From an uncultured Muribaculaceae bacterium (lineage in GTDB: Bacteria > Bacteroidota > Bacteroidia > Bacteroidales > Muribaculaceae), in NCBI GenBank assembly GCA_910578385.1, contig CAJTQV010000002.1:186001-250000 (forward strand): a DNA stretch of 64,000 nt, given 5' to 3'. Within the stretch, counting starts at the first letter, position 1, and each line of letters begins with the position of its first letter. The position numbers were made by a program, and so were the translations under genes. The notes below the pieces were generated by a model, which did not search any database, had not been told where the DNA came from, and saw nothing but the letters and a program-made list of their open reading frames with translations. This document shows, piece after piece, positions 23,658-33,475 of the stretch.

Positions 23658-25847
23658 TCAGGCATAGCTGTGCATGCCGCCGAGGTAGAAATTGACCCCG
23701 AAATATGTGACCAGCACAGAAAGGAAAGCCACAATCATATATATGTGGAAAAGCTTGGGACGTGAGAAACCGCGCAACGATGCCGGGTGCAGCGCGAAAC
23801 TGTAGACAAGCATCGTGATCAACGCCCAAGTCTCCTTCGGGTCCCAGCTCCAGAAATCGCCCCAGCTGACATCTGCCCATACAGCACCTACAAATATTCC
23901 GGCACCTAACAGGAACTCTGCCGGATAGAGCATGACGCGACCCACGTACATTAGCCGTTCGCCACGTCGCGCCTCTCCGGCCAAAAGACCGGCCACTCCA
24001 TTCAACGCCAGCAGCAGGAAGAGCGAATAGGCGAACATGACAAGCACCACATGCACACTCAGCAGCGGCGATGCAAGCACCGGGACAAGATTCCCGACCG
24101 AGCGGGCCGCACCGCTCATGGCAGCTACACCGAGCGCCAGACCAGCCGCGAACATGGCTGCCGGAAGCAGCATACGAAACCGCCAACCACCCGCAAGGCC
24201 GACCAGCAGGAGACACCAGGCCATGAACTGCATGGTCTCGAAACCGTTAGAGAGGGGCACATGACCACCCACTATCCAACGGACGGCAATCAATGCCGAC
24301 ACACATAGCAATCCGGCAAAGCAGACCGCACGTCCGCCCCACATGCACCATGAAGCGGAACCGTGCCCCGTCAGGGCTGCAATCCATATGGCAAGAGCAG
24401 CGCATACAAGCAGGACGAGAAGCGGTATGGCCGAAGCACAGCGATGATACAGGTGCTCCAGCCGGGCTTTCCAGACCGGGACAGAGAGACCCGATTCCTT
24501 GCGCTGGTAATCACCTATGCCGGCCACAATCTTACCGGCCGTGGCAGCATCGCCCGCCAGAAGAGCCTCGTTGAGATAACCCATGCTCTTGCGGATGAAT
24601 ATCCAGCGGTCGGTATCGATGCCGCGTGACGGCACATTTACAGGCGAGTACCATTCCACTCCCCTCTCACTGCGCACGGGATACATCTTGAGCAGCTCGC
24701 CCGAGACAAGCATGTTTATCGCCTCGAAGCGGGCAATATCCTCCGCATATCTCCGGGCTGTCGCATTGTCCTCGACATCGAGACGTCCTGAGGTTATGGC
24801 ACGCATATAGTCACCATACGAAGCATACTTGCCGTCGATTGCAAGAATCGACCGCAACCCCGCGTCCTTGACACGGATCAGAGGCTTGTCCTTCATCGAG
24901 CCGAAATCGAACAGAAACGCCCTCATCACTCCGTCGGCATCCATCCCACCGAAGCCGGACTTTCCGCCGGTCACGGTCGAAGTGAAATCACCGGCAAGCG
25001 TTGACATCGTTGCCACGCGCCCGTTGTGCATGACCATCAGCCGCATGAAATCATCGCGGACCGGCTCAGGCATCTCCGCCGCCGAAGCGCTGACTGAAAC
25101 CGACGCCACAAACAGCACGGCAGCCTCAGCAGTCAATCTCCTCAACGCATTGCGGAATACAGAACCACGCTCCAGAAAATAGAAAAGGAACGAAAGACCG
25201 AGCATGGCATAACCGATGAAAGTCACAGCCGTTCCCCACACATCGGAAGAGCATTTCAGAGTGACACCCGCGCCGTCGGAATCAAACTGCGACTGGATGA
25301 CCTTGTAGTCACCCACGCGGAGAGTCTTGTTCATATGAAGTTCCATGGTCTTTCCATCAGGAGTATGGAGCACACTCACAAAATCCATCGGCGTAGAGGT
25401 GCCGGGATAGGTTTCCACCCGGAACTCCCGAAGTGAAATTCCGGAAAGATCCGAGGGAACAGCCACATCGGCAGACTCAGCGACAACTTGCTCAGAGGAG
25501 ACTACGTCGGGATTTTCAGGCGCACCCTCGGCACGCAAGTGCACCGTAGTCTCATCGGCGGTGAAATGAGTGATCACGGCACCGGCGAGGATTACAATCA
25601 GAGCCACGTGGATGAACAGCGTAGCCGGACGCTTCCAGGTCTTACGAACCGTCAACGCCCACACGGCAGCCACGACAGCCAGCCCCCACAGCACTATCAT
25701 GACAGGCGAGGAATAGAGCGACACCGGCCACCCGCAGCCCTCTCCGGCAGAGATGACCACGAGAGCGGCAGTGACGGCCATCAACGGAATAAAAGGGATC
25801 CGGCTTGCGCCGGGTCCCTTTCGGTTATGACGACAGATATTGTTCAT
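23658..25847 (-). CDS. ccsBA: Cytochrome c maturation protein CcsBA (ResB-ResC fusion)
   Basis: A 729-residue membrane protein for System II cytochrome c maturation, moving haem and attaching it to CxxCH motifs outside the inner membrane. The N-terminal part (ResB/CcsB-like) has membrane segments near 20-38, 46-64 and 75-95 and a periplasmic domain; a further segment lies near 205-225. The C-terminal part from about 470 has CcsA-type helices and the tryptophan-rich WWD haem-handling signature WGDFWSWDPKETWALITMLV near 665-685. It is the last gene of the operon with a c-type dihaem oxidoreductase 17 bp upstream, which it probably matures. Confidence 0.9.
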   Translation of the reverse strand: MNNICRHNRKGPGASRIPFIPLMAVTAALVVISAGEGCGWPVSLYSSPVMIVLWGLAVVAAVWALTVRKTWKRPATLFIHVALIVILAGAVITHFTADETTVHLRAEGAPENPDVVSSEQVVAESADVAVPSDLSGISLREFRVETYPGTSTPMDFVSVLHTPDGKTMELHMNKTLRVGDYKVIQSQFDSDGAGVTLKCSSDVWGTAVTFIGYAMLGLSFLFYFLERGSVFRNALRRLTAEAAVLFVASVSVSASAAEMPEPVRDDFMRLMVMHNGRVATMSTLAGDFTSTVTGGKSGFGGMDADGVMRAFLFDFGSMKDKPLIRVKDAGLRSILAIDGKYASYGDYMRAITSGRLDVEDNATARRYAEDIARFEAINMLVSGELLKMYPVRSERGVEWYSPVNVPSRGIDTDRWIFIRKSMGYLNEALLAGDAATAGKIVAGIGDYQRKESGLSVPVWKARLEHLYHRCASAIPLLVLLVCAALAIWIAALTGHGSASWCMWGGRAVCFAGLLCVSALIAVRWIVGGHVPLSNGFETMQFMAWCLLLVGLAGGWRFRMLLPAAMFAAGLALGVAAMSGAARSVGNLVPVLASPLLSVHVVLVMFAYSLFLLLALNGVAGLLAGEARRGERLMYVGRVMLYPAEFLLGAGIFVGAVWADVSWGDFWSWDPKETWALITMLVYSFALHPASLRGFSRPKLFHIYMIVAFLSVLVTYFGVNFYLGGMHSYA

Positions 25848-25864
25848 ATTGTCAACACATCATA

Positions 25865-27451
25865 TCAGATTGATTCGATAAACTTAACCACGGCATCGCG
25901 GTCAGATTTCGACAACTTGCGGAAATTCTCGACAGAATAACGGGCATCAGACGTACTCGAACCGTGCCACATGATGGCTTCGAGAGTGGTGCGCGCGCGG
26001 CAGTCATGCAGGCGGTCGCTGTGACCAGAGCATATCTGCGACAGACCGCGACCCCAAAGAGGAGTGGTGCGGCACCATCCGGTACGGATATCATTCTTCA
26101 TTTCCAGACGGTGCTGAACCATGTCGGAGTAAGGCCAGATCTTCTGGTGCGGATAACGTGGCAGACGCTCGTCGCCATCCTTGAAGAATCCGTTAGGGTC
26201 GGTAAAGATGTCATCGCCGGTGGTCCATGACGGACGGTGGCATGTAGCGCAGCCTATCTGAGTGAACAGCTCCTTGCCACGCTGCACGTCGGGATCATCC
26301 AGATCACGTGCCGCCGGCACGGCGAGACCACGGTGCCAGATCATGAAATCCACATAATCATCGTCGGTCATCTCCACGGGGAGTTCCTGATTCATCAGAT
26401 AGTCGTAGATGTCCTTCTCCACATTGCCGGTCTTGTTCCAGTCGGGGAAATAGGAATAGAACTGCGACTGTACCTCCGGGTCTTTAGAAGCCACCGAGGC
26501 ATAGGTAGAGGTCATGTAGTGGTAACGGCGGTCGGAACGTGTCACGTTGGTGATGTTCCAGATTGCGTTGGCACCGGCTGCATCCTGCAACGGTCCGCGT
26601 GTCAGAGCGTAGGTGAAGCGGAGCGGATGGTTGGTGGCACCATAGGTCTTAACCCATTCACCATTGGCGAAAATAGCCGGATTGATACGTGCTCCGGCCT
26701 TCTCCTCAAGAGCGTACTGGGCTTTCAGGTCCTCATCGGAGATGGCATCGAGCAGTCCCGTGCCATAGATACCGATGGTCGATTCGAGACGCACCTTGAG
26801 GTCTGAATAAGCCATAGGCTTGCCACCCACCTCAAGAGGCACATAGAATGCATCCTCAGGTATCTTAACCTCCGGATAGATGAGCGAGTAAGTCTCGCCA
26901 TCGGGGAAAGTATTGTTCCACTCGTCGGTATAGGGCAGCCACTGGATAGTGATCTTGCTCTCGTCGATAGGTGCCTTGAACGGAGCGACAGCCATGGTCT
27001 GGGGCATACCTGTGACAGAGCTTACATAAGTGTCGGTTCCGTCGGTCAGCACCAGCAGATAACCGTTACCCCAGTCATTGGCGCGGTAACGCTCCATGCG
27101 CTTGCCATGTCCGTAACCGGGATGGCACGCCACGCACGAAGAACGCACATAAAGAGGGCCGAGACCGTTGAAAGGCTTTGTCGATGTGTTGAACGTACGC
27201 TCGAAGAACATCTCGCCATACTTGAAGCGGTCAGTCATTCCGGCGGCTTCGACAGCCGGAGTCGGATCCTCGAACGCATTCGCACCACGGTTGAAAGTCG
27301 TGCCGAGCTTGCCGCCGGCATACCATTCCTCCGAAAGTTCGCCATCAGTAGCGGTACCGCCACCCTTATCAGTCACCTTGTCGTCTGAACAAGACGGAGC
27401 CATGGCAAGCGTTGCCGCTGCCATGGCTGTCATAAACAGATTTCTCTTCAT
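25865..27451 (-). CDS. Dihaem oxidoreductase (DUF1111/thiol oxidoreductase-like)
   Basis: A ~528-residue exported c-type cytochrome of the DUF1111 (di-haem oxidoreductase) family, with haem motifs CVACH (in SSCVACHPG near 105) and CATCH (in IGCATCHRP near 400). The N-terminus is a lipoprotein-like signal ending in APSC. The start is uncertain: MKRNLF (27451) is preferred, but Met codons lie up to 15 bp upstream. In many bacteria this family is encoded beside imelysin and is linked to iron uptake, perhaps by changing iron redox state. Neighbours here are imelysin upstream and CcsBA downstream. Confidence 0.88.
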   Translation of the reverse strand: MKRNLFMTAMAAATLAMAPSCSDDKVTDKGGGTATDGELSEEWYAGGKLGTTFNRGANAFEDPTPAVEAAGMTDRFKYGEMFFERTFNTSTKPFNGLGPLYVRSSCVACHPGYGHGKRMERYRANDWGNGYLLVLTDGTDTYVSSVTGMPQTMAVAPFKAPIDESKITIQWLPYTDEWNNTFPDGETYSLIYPEVKIPEDAFYVPLEVGGKPMAYSDLKVRLESTIGIYGTGLLDAISDEDLKAQYALEEKAGARINPAIFANGEWVKTYGATNHPLRFTYALTRGPLQDAAGANAIWNITNVTRSDRRYHYMTSTYASVASKDPEVQSQFYSYFPDWNKTGNVEKDIYDYLMNQELPVEMTDDDYVDFMIWHRGLAVPAARDLDDPDVQRGKELFTQIGCATCHRPSWTTGDDIFTDPNGFFKDGDERLPRYPHQKIWPYSDMVQHRLEMKNDIRTGWCRTTPLWGRGLSQICSGHSDRLHDCRARTTLEAIMWHGSSTSDARYSVENFRKLSKSDRDAVVKFIESI

Positions 27452-27486
27452 CATAATCATCATCATTCTTTTGATTCAGACCCTGA

Positions 27487-28647
27487 TTACTTCGCGAGCT
27501 CAGCCTTGACCTCAAGAAGCACGTTCTGAAGCTCGATGCATGCATCGGCAGCAGTCTGGGCCGAAGGATCCGAATAGTTGAGCACGAAAGGAGCCGCCAT
27601 CTGCGAGATAGCCTTCTCGGCGTTCTCTATCGCAGCCACACACTTTGCGTCGAGGTCGGAATTTACACCGGCTATGTAGTTGTGGAGCGAGAGCTTCTCG
27701 TTGCGCTGACCCTCTATGCCACCCATGTATGAATTCTCGATGCTGACCATGTTGTCGTAGAAGTCGGTGATTGACATGTGGCTGTAGGGCGACTCGATGT
27801 AGTTGGGATCCTCACCCGAGTGGGGCTTGCCGATCTTCTGTGTGCCCACCTCGTCGGCGATTGTGGCGCAACCGTCGATGATAGCCTGCATGGCGTCGGT
27901 CCAGCTGCGGTATGTACTGCCCGGCTGTCCGGCCAGCAGCATGTTCTCCTTATAAGAGATGCCGTTTGTAGTGAAAGGCCATTCGAGCTCACCGTCAACC
28001 TTGTCGAGAATATCGTCCGAAACATTGTCCTCACCAGCCCATGAGAGGAGGAGCTGCCAGCACTTGTTGCGGAGGTCACCTGCGACAGAAATAGCGTAGA
28101 TAAGCTCATTCTGAGGTATGTCGGCAGCTGCTTTCGGAGCACCGTTGGCGAAGATGATGTATTCGATACCGTGGAAACCGAGAAGTTCGGGGCCGAGGTG
28201 AGAACCTGCCCATACGTCACCGTCCTCAGCATCCATCGAAGCGATGTGGTCGGCATTCTTCATCTCGTTCACGAGACCGTCGCGGTCGAGGGGCCATGAG
28301 TCGATATGGGGGTCGATACCGTAATCGGTAGCGGGGCCGTAGAGGAACGCCTCGCTCTTCTCCCACCACTTGCGGGCGGCGAGGAATGAGTCGCAAGCCT
28401 TGCTGACGTTGGCATCGGTCTTTGCATCGCGGAGAGCCTCAAGATCCTCTACAAGAGCGGCGGCATTGTCGGCCATGTTCTTGTAAGTCACGATTACGGT
28501 GTTGTCGAGATACTGCTTTGCAATCTGCTCGAAAGCTGCATCTTTCTCACTGAGCGACATGCTGTCTTTGGGTTCGTCGCTGTTGCTGCACGACGCCATC
28601 GCCAGAGTAAGGCAAAGCGCGCCGGCTGTCATGAAATTAAGTTTCAT
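27487..28647 (-). CDS. Imelysin (M75/IrpA) family lipoprotein
   Basis: A 386-residue secreted lipoprotein (signal ending TLAMASC) with the imelysin fold marks: the GxHxxE motif as GFHGIEYIIF near 179-188, and a WPL element near 118. Despite the peptidase name, this group is thought to bind iron or haem in uptake rather than cut proteins. It lies between the porin-like gene and the dihaem oxidoreductase in one operon. Confidence 0.9.
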   Translation of the reverse strand: MKLNFMTAGALCLTLAMASCSNSDEPKDSMSLSEKDAAFEQIAKQYLDNTVIVTYKNMADNAAALVEDLEALRDAKTDANVSKACDSFLAARKWWEKSEAFLYGPATDYGIDPHIDSWPLDRDGLVNEMKNADHIASMDAEDGDVWAGSHLGPELLGFHGIEYIIFANGAPKAAADIPQNELIYAISVAGDLRNKCWQLLLSWAGEDNVSDDILDKVDGELEWPFTTNGISYKENMLLAGQPGSTYRSWTDAMQAIIDGCATIADEVGTQKIGKPHSGEDPNYIESPYSHMSITDFYDNMVSIENSYMGGIEGQRNEKLSLHNYIAGVNSDLDAKCVAAIENAEKAISQMAAPFVLNYSDPSAQTAADACIELQNVLLEVKAELAK

Positions 28648-28723
28648 TCTATAAAAGTTTTATGGTTGATATTTTCAGTTTTGTATAGCGGGGAGCACCC
28701 CGTGTAGAGTCCGGCCGCGAAAA

Positions 28724-30046
28724 TCAGAGGAACCAGCCGGCATAAGCCACACCGATAGAAACCGACGGCTCGTTGTTGTACTGCTTGTGGAGGAAGCGCT
28801 CCGAGAATTCCGCCTTGATTACCACCTGCTTCAGCGGGTAGTAATTGATACCGGCGGCTATGCGGTGACGGTCGGTCCAGCTGTAATCGGGAGCGTTCTT
28901 CGTGGGGATATACGCGTCATAATACTCATAGCGTCCGAAGACATAGAGCTTCTGGCTCGTGCGGCGGTTCCAGAGTCGCATGATATTGTAACCCGCCTCG
29001 GCACCGGCTGCAACGGCATCCTTGCCCACGTGCGTACGTTTGTAGGGAGATGTGGAAGACTGCGTGCGGTTGAACTCCGAGATGCGGTCGGCATCGCCGA
29101 GATGTCCCCAGTCGGCGTTACCACGTACAATCCAGCCGTAGTTATTGTATTCGAAATCGAACGAGAGAACCGACACTGCACCCTTCACATCCTTGTACTT
29201 GCCGTTGTCGGACTGCAGGGTGTTGTTGAACGAATTTCCATAGAAACCGCTGAGACTCAGACGCAGACCCGGCACACTGTAGTTATCCACACGGGCGGCG
29301 AAACCGAGACGGTTGGCGGGGGTGAATTCAAAAGGACTCGCCGAACCGTTCTTGATCCACTCATCCTTGGAGAAGAGTGTTGAGTTGAGACCTGCTATGA
29401 CCATGGCCTCGTAGCGCCATTTACCCGCCACACCCCAGATTGAGAGACCTGTCTGATGCCATGTGCAGGGAAGTATCTGACACTCGCCCTCCGGACGATA
29501 GACGGTGAAATATTCCGTGGGAAGATGGTGAGAGTTTGTGGCTCCGACAGGCACAACCATATGACCGGCGCGGACGTTCAGCTGCGGCAGGAATGTCTTC
29601 TGTATCCAGAACTGCTCAAGGGCGACCTCACCGCCGCGCTCGATATCTTTCTCGTACTCTCCCACTTCCTCCTGTTCGAGCTCCACTGCGCTTTCCACGC
29701 CTCCATGCTCGAACTCAATCTCCGAACCCATGCTCCAGCCCTTGCCGAAGTCGAAACCGATCATGAGAACGACATGCGGCAGGTCGAAACGGCCATGACC
29801 CTTGGCGTCCTTATAGTCGGCTGCATGGCTGTAACGGTTCACGTTGTCGGAATAGAAATTGTAGGAATAGGCCACCTCACCATAGCCGCCGAACTGCAGG
29901 CGCGAGAGGAATGACTTTTTCTGTTTCACGGTGTCGGTCTGCGCTGAATCAGCCGCAAATGCGGGCGAGACAGCAGCCGAGGCAGCAAGAAGCACGGTGG
30001 CAAGTCTGCTGAAGCGTTTCTGGTTGTTCATATTGCACTTTTTCAT
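28724..30046 (-). CDS. Outer-membrane porin-like beta-barrel
   Basis: A 440-residue protein with a signal peptide (cleavage after SPAFA) and a beta-barrel of the phosphate-selective porin O/P-like kind: FGGYGEVAYSYNFYSD at the start, many alternating aromatic strands (LRLSLSGFYGNSF, YVFGRYEYYDAYIP), and a C-terminal strand ending in Phe-Leu (YAGWFL). It is the first gene of the operon, so it may be the outer-membrane entry for the substrate (iron chelate or haem) handled by imelysin and the cytochrome; the substrate is inference. An internal Met at codon 6 is an alternative start. Confidence 0.85.
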   Translation of the reverse strand: MKKCNMNNQKRFSRLATVLLAASAAVSPAFAADSAQTDTVKQKKSFLSRLQFGGYGEVAYSYNFYSDNVNRYSHAADYKDAKGHGRFDLPHVVLMIGFDFGKGWSMGSEIEFEHGGVESAVELEQEEVGEYEKDIERGGEVALEQFWIQKTFLPQLNVRAGHMVVPVGATNSHHLPTEYFTVYRPEGECQILPCTWHQTGLSIWGVAGKWRYEAMVIAGLNSTLFSKDEWIKNGSASPFEFTPANRLGFAARVDNYSVPGLRLSLSGFYGNSFNNTLQSDNGKYKDVKGAVSVLSFDFEYNNYGWIVRGNADWGHLGDADRISEFNRTQSSTSPYKRTHVGKDAVAAGAEAGYNIMRLWNRRTSQKLYVFGRYEYYDAYIPTKNAPDYSWTDRHRIAAGINYYPLKQVVIKAEFSERFLHKQYNNEPSVSIGVAYAGWFL

Positions 30047-30122
30047 GTCCGAAGCCCGCGACAGATGTCAGTAAAGAAAAATGTCGGGTTACACATCGCA
30101 AGCCTCATATATAAATTCAGTG

Positions 30123-30153
30123 CAAAATTACAAAAGCCGGAAGCAGCCGACAA
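30123..30153 (-). promoter_or_regulatory. Promoter of the porin-imelysin-cytochrome operon
   Basis: Minus strand: -33 TTG (30151-30153), 20-bp spacer, -7 TAATTTTG (30123-30130), about 77 bp before the porin start codon. The first copy of the palindrome at 30155 starts right beside the -33. Confidence 0.7.
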
Positions 30154-30154
30154 T

Positions 30155-30230
30155 ACCTTAAAAAGGGTAAAAATCGGACCGATTCCGGCCAAAAAGTTCC
30201 AAAATAGTCTTTCAATACCTTAAAAAAGGT
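30155..30230. promoter_or_regulatory. Two ACCTT-AAGGT palindromes upstream of the operon
   Basis: ACCTTAAAAAGGGT at 30155-30168 and ACCTTAAAAAAGGT at 30217-30230, each preceded by CAAT. Their centres are 62 bp apart, close to six helical turns, and the first abuts the -33 element. They look like sites for one dimeric regulator; identity unknown. Confidence 0.6.
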
Positions 30231-30294
30231 GAAAGATGGTAGTGCAAATAAGATATGAACCTCTTATGAATGTCATATCAGGATCATGCGCCGA

Positions 30295-31194
30295 TTATCT
30301 GCGGTCGGCAAGGAAGAGACCGTCGATTATGCCGTCGGCCACGCCGATGGTCGGCACCACTATGCGGGTGGCGCAGACAGTCGATGCGATGTTGAGGAAA
30401 ATCTCGGCGGCCGGTATGATGACATCGGCACGGTCCTTGCGCATGCTGTAGCGGTCCATACGCTGCTCGATGCTGAGCGGCGCGAGAGTGTGGTAGAGCC
30501 GGGAAAGTTCAGCAACGGGAAACGACTCATTCCTCTCATCTTTTGTCTCGGCCAGTTTGTAGAGCTTGTTGATATTGCCGCCCGAACCAATGATGACAAT
30601 CTCCGGATACTTGTTCGACAGGGCCGAGAGGAAGTCGTTCATCGCGTCCCACTCCACCTGCTTCACCTTACCGGTCAGGATGCGGACGGTGCCTATATTG
30701 AACGAACGCGAGGCTACAAGGCGCCCGTTGTCCATGAGGTTCAGCTCGGTGCTGCCGCCGCCGACATCGACATAGAGGTAGGCTCCCGAGTCGAAACAGC
30801 CACGTTCGAGATGGTTGTTGTAGACTATGCGGGCCTCCTCGTCGCCAGCGATTATCTCGACATCGATGTCAGATTCCTTCTTGATCTTCTTGAGTACCTC
30901 GGCTCCGTTGGTAGCATCGCGCATGGCTGAAGTGGCGCATGCGCGAAGACGGTCCACCTCATAAATCTTGATAAGCTGCTTGTACGCCTTCATGAGACGC
31001 ACAAGGTTCTCGGCTTTCTTTTCAGAAATCTCACCCTTGGAGAACACGTCGAAACCGAGCCGGAGCGGCACGCGGAGCAGGAGCTGCTTCTTGAGCATCA
31101 GTTCCGGGCGGTCGGTGTCGGGGTCTTCCCTCTTTATCAACAGTCTGACGGCGTTCGACCCGATGTCGATAGCCGCGTAAGTCTTCTCTTTCAT
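30295..31194 (-). CDS. ppx: Ppx/GppA family exopolyphosphatase
   Basis: A 299-residue ASKHA-fold phosphatase: phosphate-1 loop AAIDIGSNAVRLLI near 6-20, ATSAMRDATN near 108, IIAGDEEARI near 134 and phosphate-2 loop VDVGGGSTEL near 157. It removes terminal phosphates from polyphosphate or acts on pppGpp. It is shorter than two-domain E. coli Ppx (about 510 residues), having only the N-terminal core. Its ATG overlaps the ppk1 stop by ATGA. Confidence 0.9.
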   Translation of the reverse strand: MKEKTYAAIDIGSNAVRLLIKREDPDTDRPELMLKKQLLLRVPLRLGFDVFSKGEISEKKAENLVRLMKAYKQLIKIYEVDRLRACATSAMRDATNGAEVLKKIKKESDIDVEIIAGDEEARIVYNNHLERGCFDSGAYLYVDVGGGSTELNLMDNGRLVASRSFNIGTVRILTGKVKQVEWDAMNDFLSALSNKYPEIVIIGSGGNINKLYKLAETKDERNESFPVAELSRLYHTLAPLSIEQRMDRYSMRKDRADVIIPAAEIFLNIASTVCATRIVVPTIGVADGIIDGLFLADRR

Positions 31195-33260
31195 AACTTC
31201 TTGTTTTCGTAACTTTGATATTCGTAATAGAGCTTCTCCTGCGAACGGAAAGGCTCTGTCTCTCCCTCGATTTTTCTGATTTCGTTGCGGCCCGAGCCAT
31301 CCACGACACGCGCCTGGACATTGTCGCGCAGACCGAAGTCAACCGTCCGCGCAAGGTCAGCTCTCAGCGCATCGTCAAACACCTCGGTCACGACCTCTAT
31401 GCGCCGGTCGAGATTGCGCGGCATCCAGTCGGCCGAGCCCATGAATGTCCGGTTGTCGCCTCCGTTGCAGAAAATGAAGATACGCGCATGTTCGAGATAG
31501 CGGTCTATTATTCCGGCAGCGCTGATATTCTCGCTCACATCCGGTACACCGGTCACAAGCGAGCAGTTGCCACGGACGAGCAGGTCAATCCTCACTCCGG
31601 CCCGCGACGCCTTGTAAAGCCGCTCCACCATCTCCTCGTCGGTGATATGGTTTATCTTCACCTTGATCCATGCCTCCTTTCCGGCCGTGGCATTCTCAAT
31701 CTCACGGTCGATAAGGGCATAGAACCGCTCGCGCATGTTGAACGGGGACACAAGCAGAGAATCAAATGTCTGTGTCTTATAGGGTCGCTTTATGACATCG
31801 AAAACCTTCTCGACCTCATCGGTGATTCTCGGATCGGCGGTCATCAGGAAATAGTCGGTGTAAACCTTGGCGTTGCCCTCATGGAAATTGCCGGTACCGA
31901 CAATCGATATGCGACGGCCGTTACGCAAAGTGATCTGGGCGAGTTTGGAATGTATCTTCAGGCCCTCCACACCGAACACCACATTCACGCCGGCATCCTG
32001 CATCTCCTTGGCATAATTGATATTGCTCGACTCGTCAAATCGTGCAAGCAGCTCGACCACGGCCGTGACCTTCTTGCCGTTGCGGGCGGCGCACATAAGG
32101 GCTTCGGCCACCTTGGAATTTCGGGCAAGCCGGTAGAGGGTCATCTTGACGCTCTTCACATTTTTCGACACAGCAGCCTCCTGAAGCAGACGGATCACAT
32201 AGTCGAACGACTGGTATGGCACCTGGATAAAGCGGTCTTTCCCGGCAATTAGCTGCATGAGCGAGTCATTGCGCTTCAACTCGGGAGGTATGGCCGGTGG
32301 CCATGCCGGATATTTCAGGTCCTGCCTGCAACCGGAAGGAAACGACATGAAATCCTTATGGTTCTGGTAACGGCCGGTGGGCTGCACCGTGTCGAGCTTG
32401 TCGAGCTTGAGCTTCCGCATGAGCTGCTTAAGCATAAGCTCAGGCATATCGGCATCGTGAAGCACACGCAACGCCGCGCCCTTCTTTCGGCTCTTGACAG
32501 CCTTTGCGATTTTCTCCATCGGGCCGACATGGAGGTCGTTGTCAATCTCCATCTCAGCATCCTTGGTAAACTTGAAAGAGTATGCCTTGAATTTCGTGTA
32601 GCCCATGCCGGGGAAAATCATCGGCAGACAGAAACGCACTATGTCGTCGAGATACATCACGAAGCTCGTTCCGTCGCTCTCCGGCAGAGTCACGAAACGT
32701 CCGCAGGTGGAGGTCGGAAGTTCAATTATGGCATAGTCGGTCTTCATCTCCGGGCCCGAAAGCTCGACGGCAAGATAGATATGGCTGTCACTCTCGCGGG
32801 AGAATTCCTCCAACTTAGATAGCCATACCGGCGAGACGAAACCGGAGATTTTCTTGCGGAACAGACAGCGCACATAGTGACGCTGGTCGTCCGAAAGCTC
32901 CGTCTCGTTGACAATACGGATATTGTTCCCGGCCAGGGTGTCGGTCACGCTGCGCACACAGGCAGAGTACTCATCGGCCAGACGGGTGTCCATCGAACTG
33001 ATGCGGTGGAAGAGGTCGGCGGCCTTACGGCTGTCGGCCTCCATATCCTTCCCCTTCAGCAACGCGATACGCGACAGCGTGGCCATGCGCACGCGAAAAA
33101 ACTCGTCGAGGTTATTTGAATAAATGCCGAGGAAGGAGATGCGTTCGAGCAACGGCACCTCCTTACGCCACGCCTCCTGCAGGATGCGGTGGTTGAAATA
33201 CATCCAGCTGACGTCGCGGTCAACATACGTTTTCTTCAGTGATTTATGTGTGTCAGACAT
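31191..33260 (-). CDS. ppk1: Polyphosphate kinase 1
   Basis: A 689-residue PPK1, which makes polyphosphate from ATP reversibly. N-terminal signature YVDRDVSWMYFNHRILQEA, then the CHAD-like and kinase domains. The autophosphorylated His is in IHSKLAQITLR, and the following GTGNFHEGNAKVYTDY holds the partner His. The start at 33260 is chosen because the family begins here; the longer frame upstream (to 33623) has unrelated low-quality sequence that covers the glnN terminator. Operon ppk1-ppx. Confidence 0.95.
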   Translation of the reverse strand: MSDTHKSLKKTYVDRDVSWMYFNHRILQEAWRKEVPLLERISFLGIYSNNLDEFFRVRMATLSRIALLKGKDMEADSRKAADLFHRISSMDTRLADEYSACVRSVTDTLAGNNIRIVNETELSDDQRHYVRCLFRKKISGFVSPVWLSKLEEFSRESDSHIYLAVELSGPEMKTDYAIIELPTSTCGRFVTLPESDGTSFVMYLDDIVRFCLPMIFPGMGYTKFKAYSFKFTKDAEMEIDNDLHVGPMEKIAKAVKSRKKGAALRVLHDADMPELMLKQLMRKLKLDKLDTVQPTGRYQNHKDFMSFPSGCRQDLKYPAWPPAIPPELKRNDSLMQLIAGKDRFIQVPYQSFDYVIRLLQEAAVSKNVKSVKMTLYRLARNSKVAEALMCAARNGKKVTAVVELLARFDESSNINYAKEMQDAGVNVVFGVEGLKIHSKLAQITLRNGRRISIVGTGNFHEGNAKVYTDYFLMTADPRITDEVEKVFDVIKRPYKTQTFDSLLVSPFNMRERFYALIDREIENATAGKEAWIKVKINHITDEEMVERLYKASRAGVRIDLLVRGNCSLVTGVPDVSENISAAGIIDRYLEHARIFIFCNGGDNRTFMGSADWMPRNLDRRIEVVTEVFDDALRADLARTVDFGLRDNVQARVVDGSGRNEIRKIEGETEPFRSQEKLYYEYQSYENKKL

Positions 33261-33407
33261 AGCTAAAACCGGGATTGTTCCGGGCAGTTTTACAGAACGT
33301 AGGGAAAACCGCACGCGCCCCCATACGCACGCGGAATCCCATATTATCCTAACGCACCGCACGCCAGTCGGGTTCACCCCGCTCAATAAAATTAAACGCC
33401 GTATAAT

Positions 33408-33443
33408 AAAAAACCGGCAGTTGCTTGTGATGGCAACCACCGG
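33408..33443 (-). terminator. Rho-independent terminator of glnN
   Basis: Minus-strand hairpin of 11 bp with two wobble pairs (33414-33424 with 33433-33443), followed in the transcript by six T (A run at 33408-33413). It lies 33 bp after the glnN stop. Confidence 0.75.
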
Positions 33444-33475
33444 GGAATATGTTGGATAAAGTTCTTGGTCCGGGG

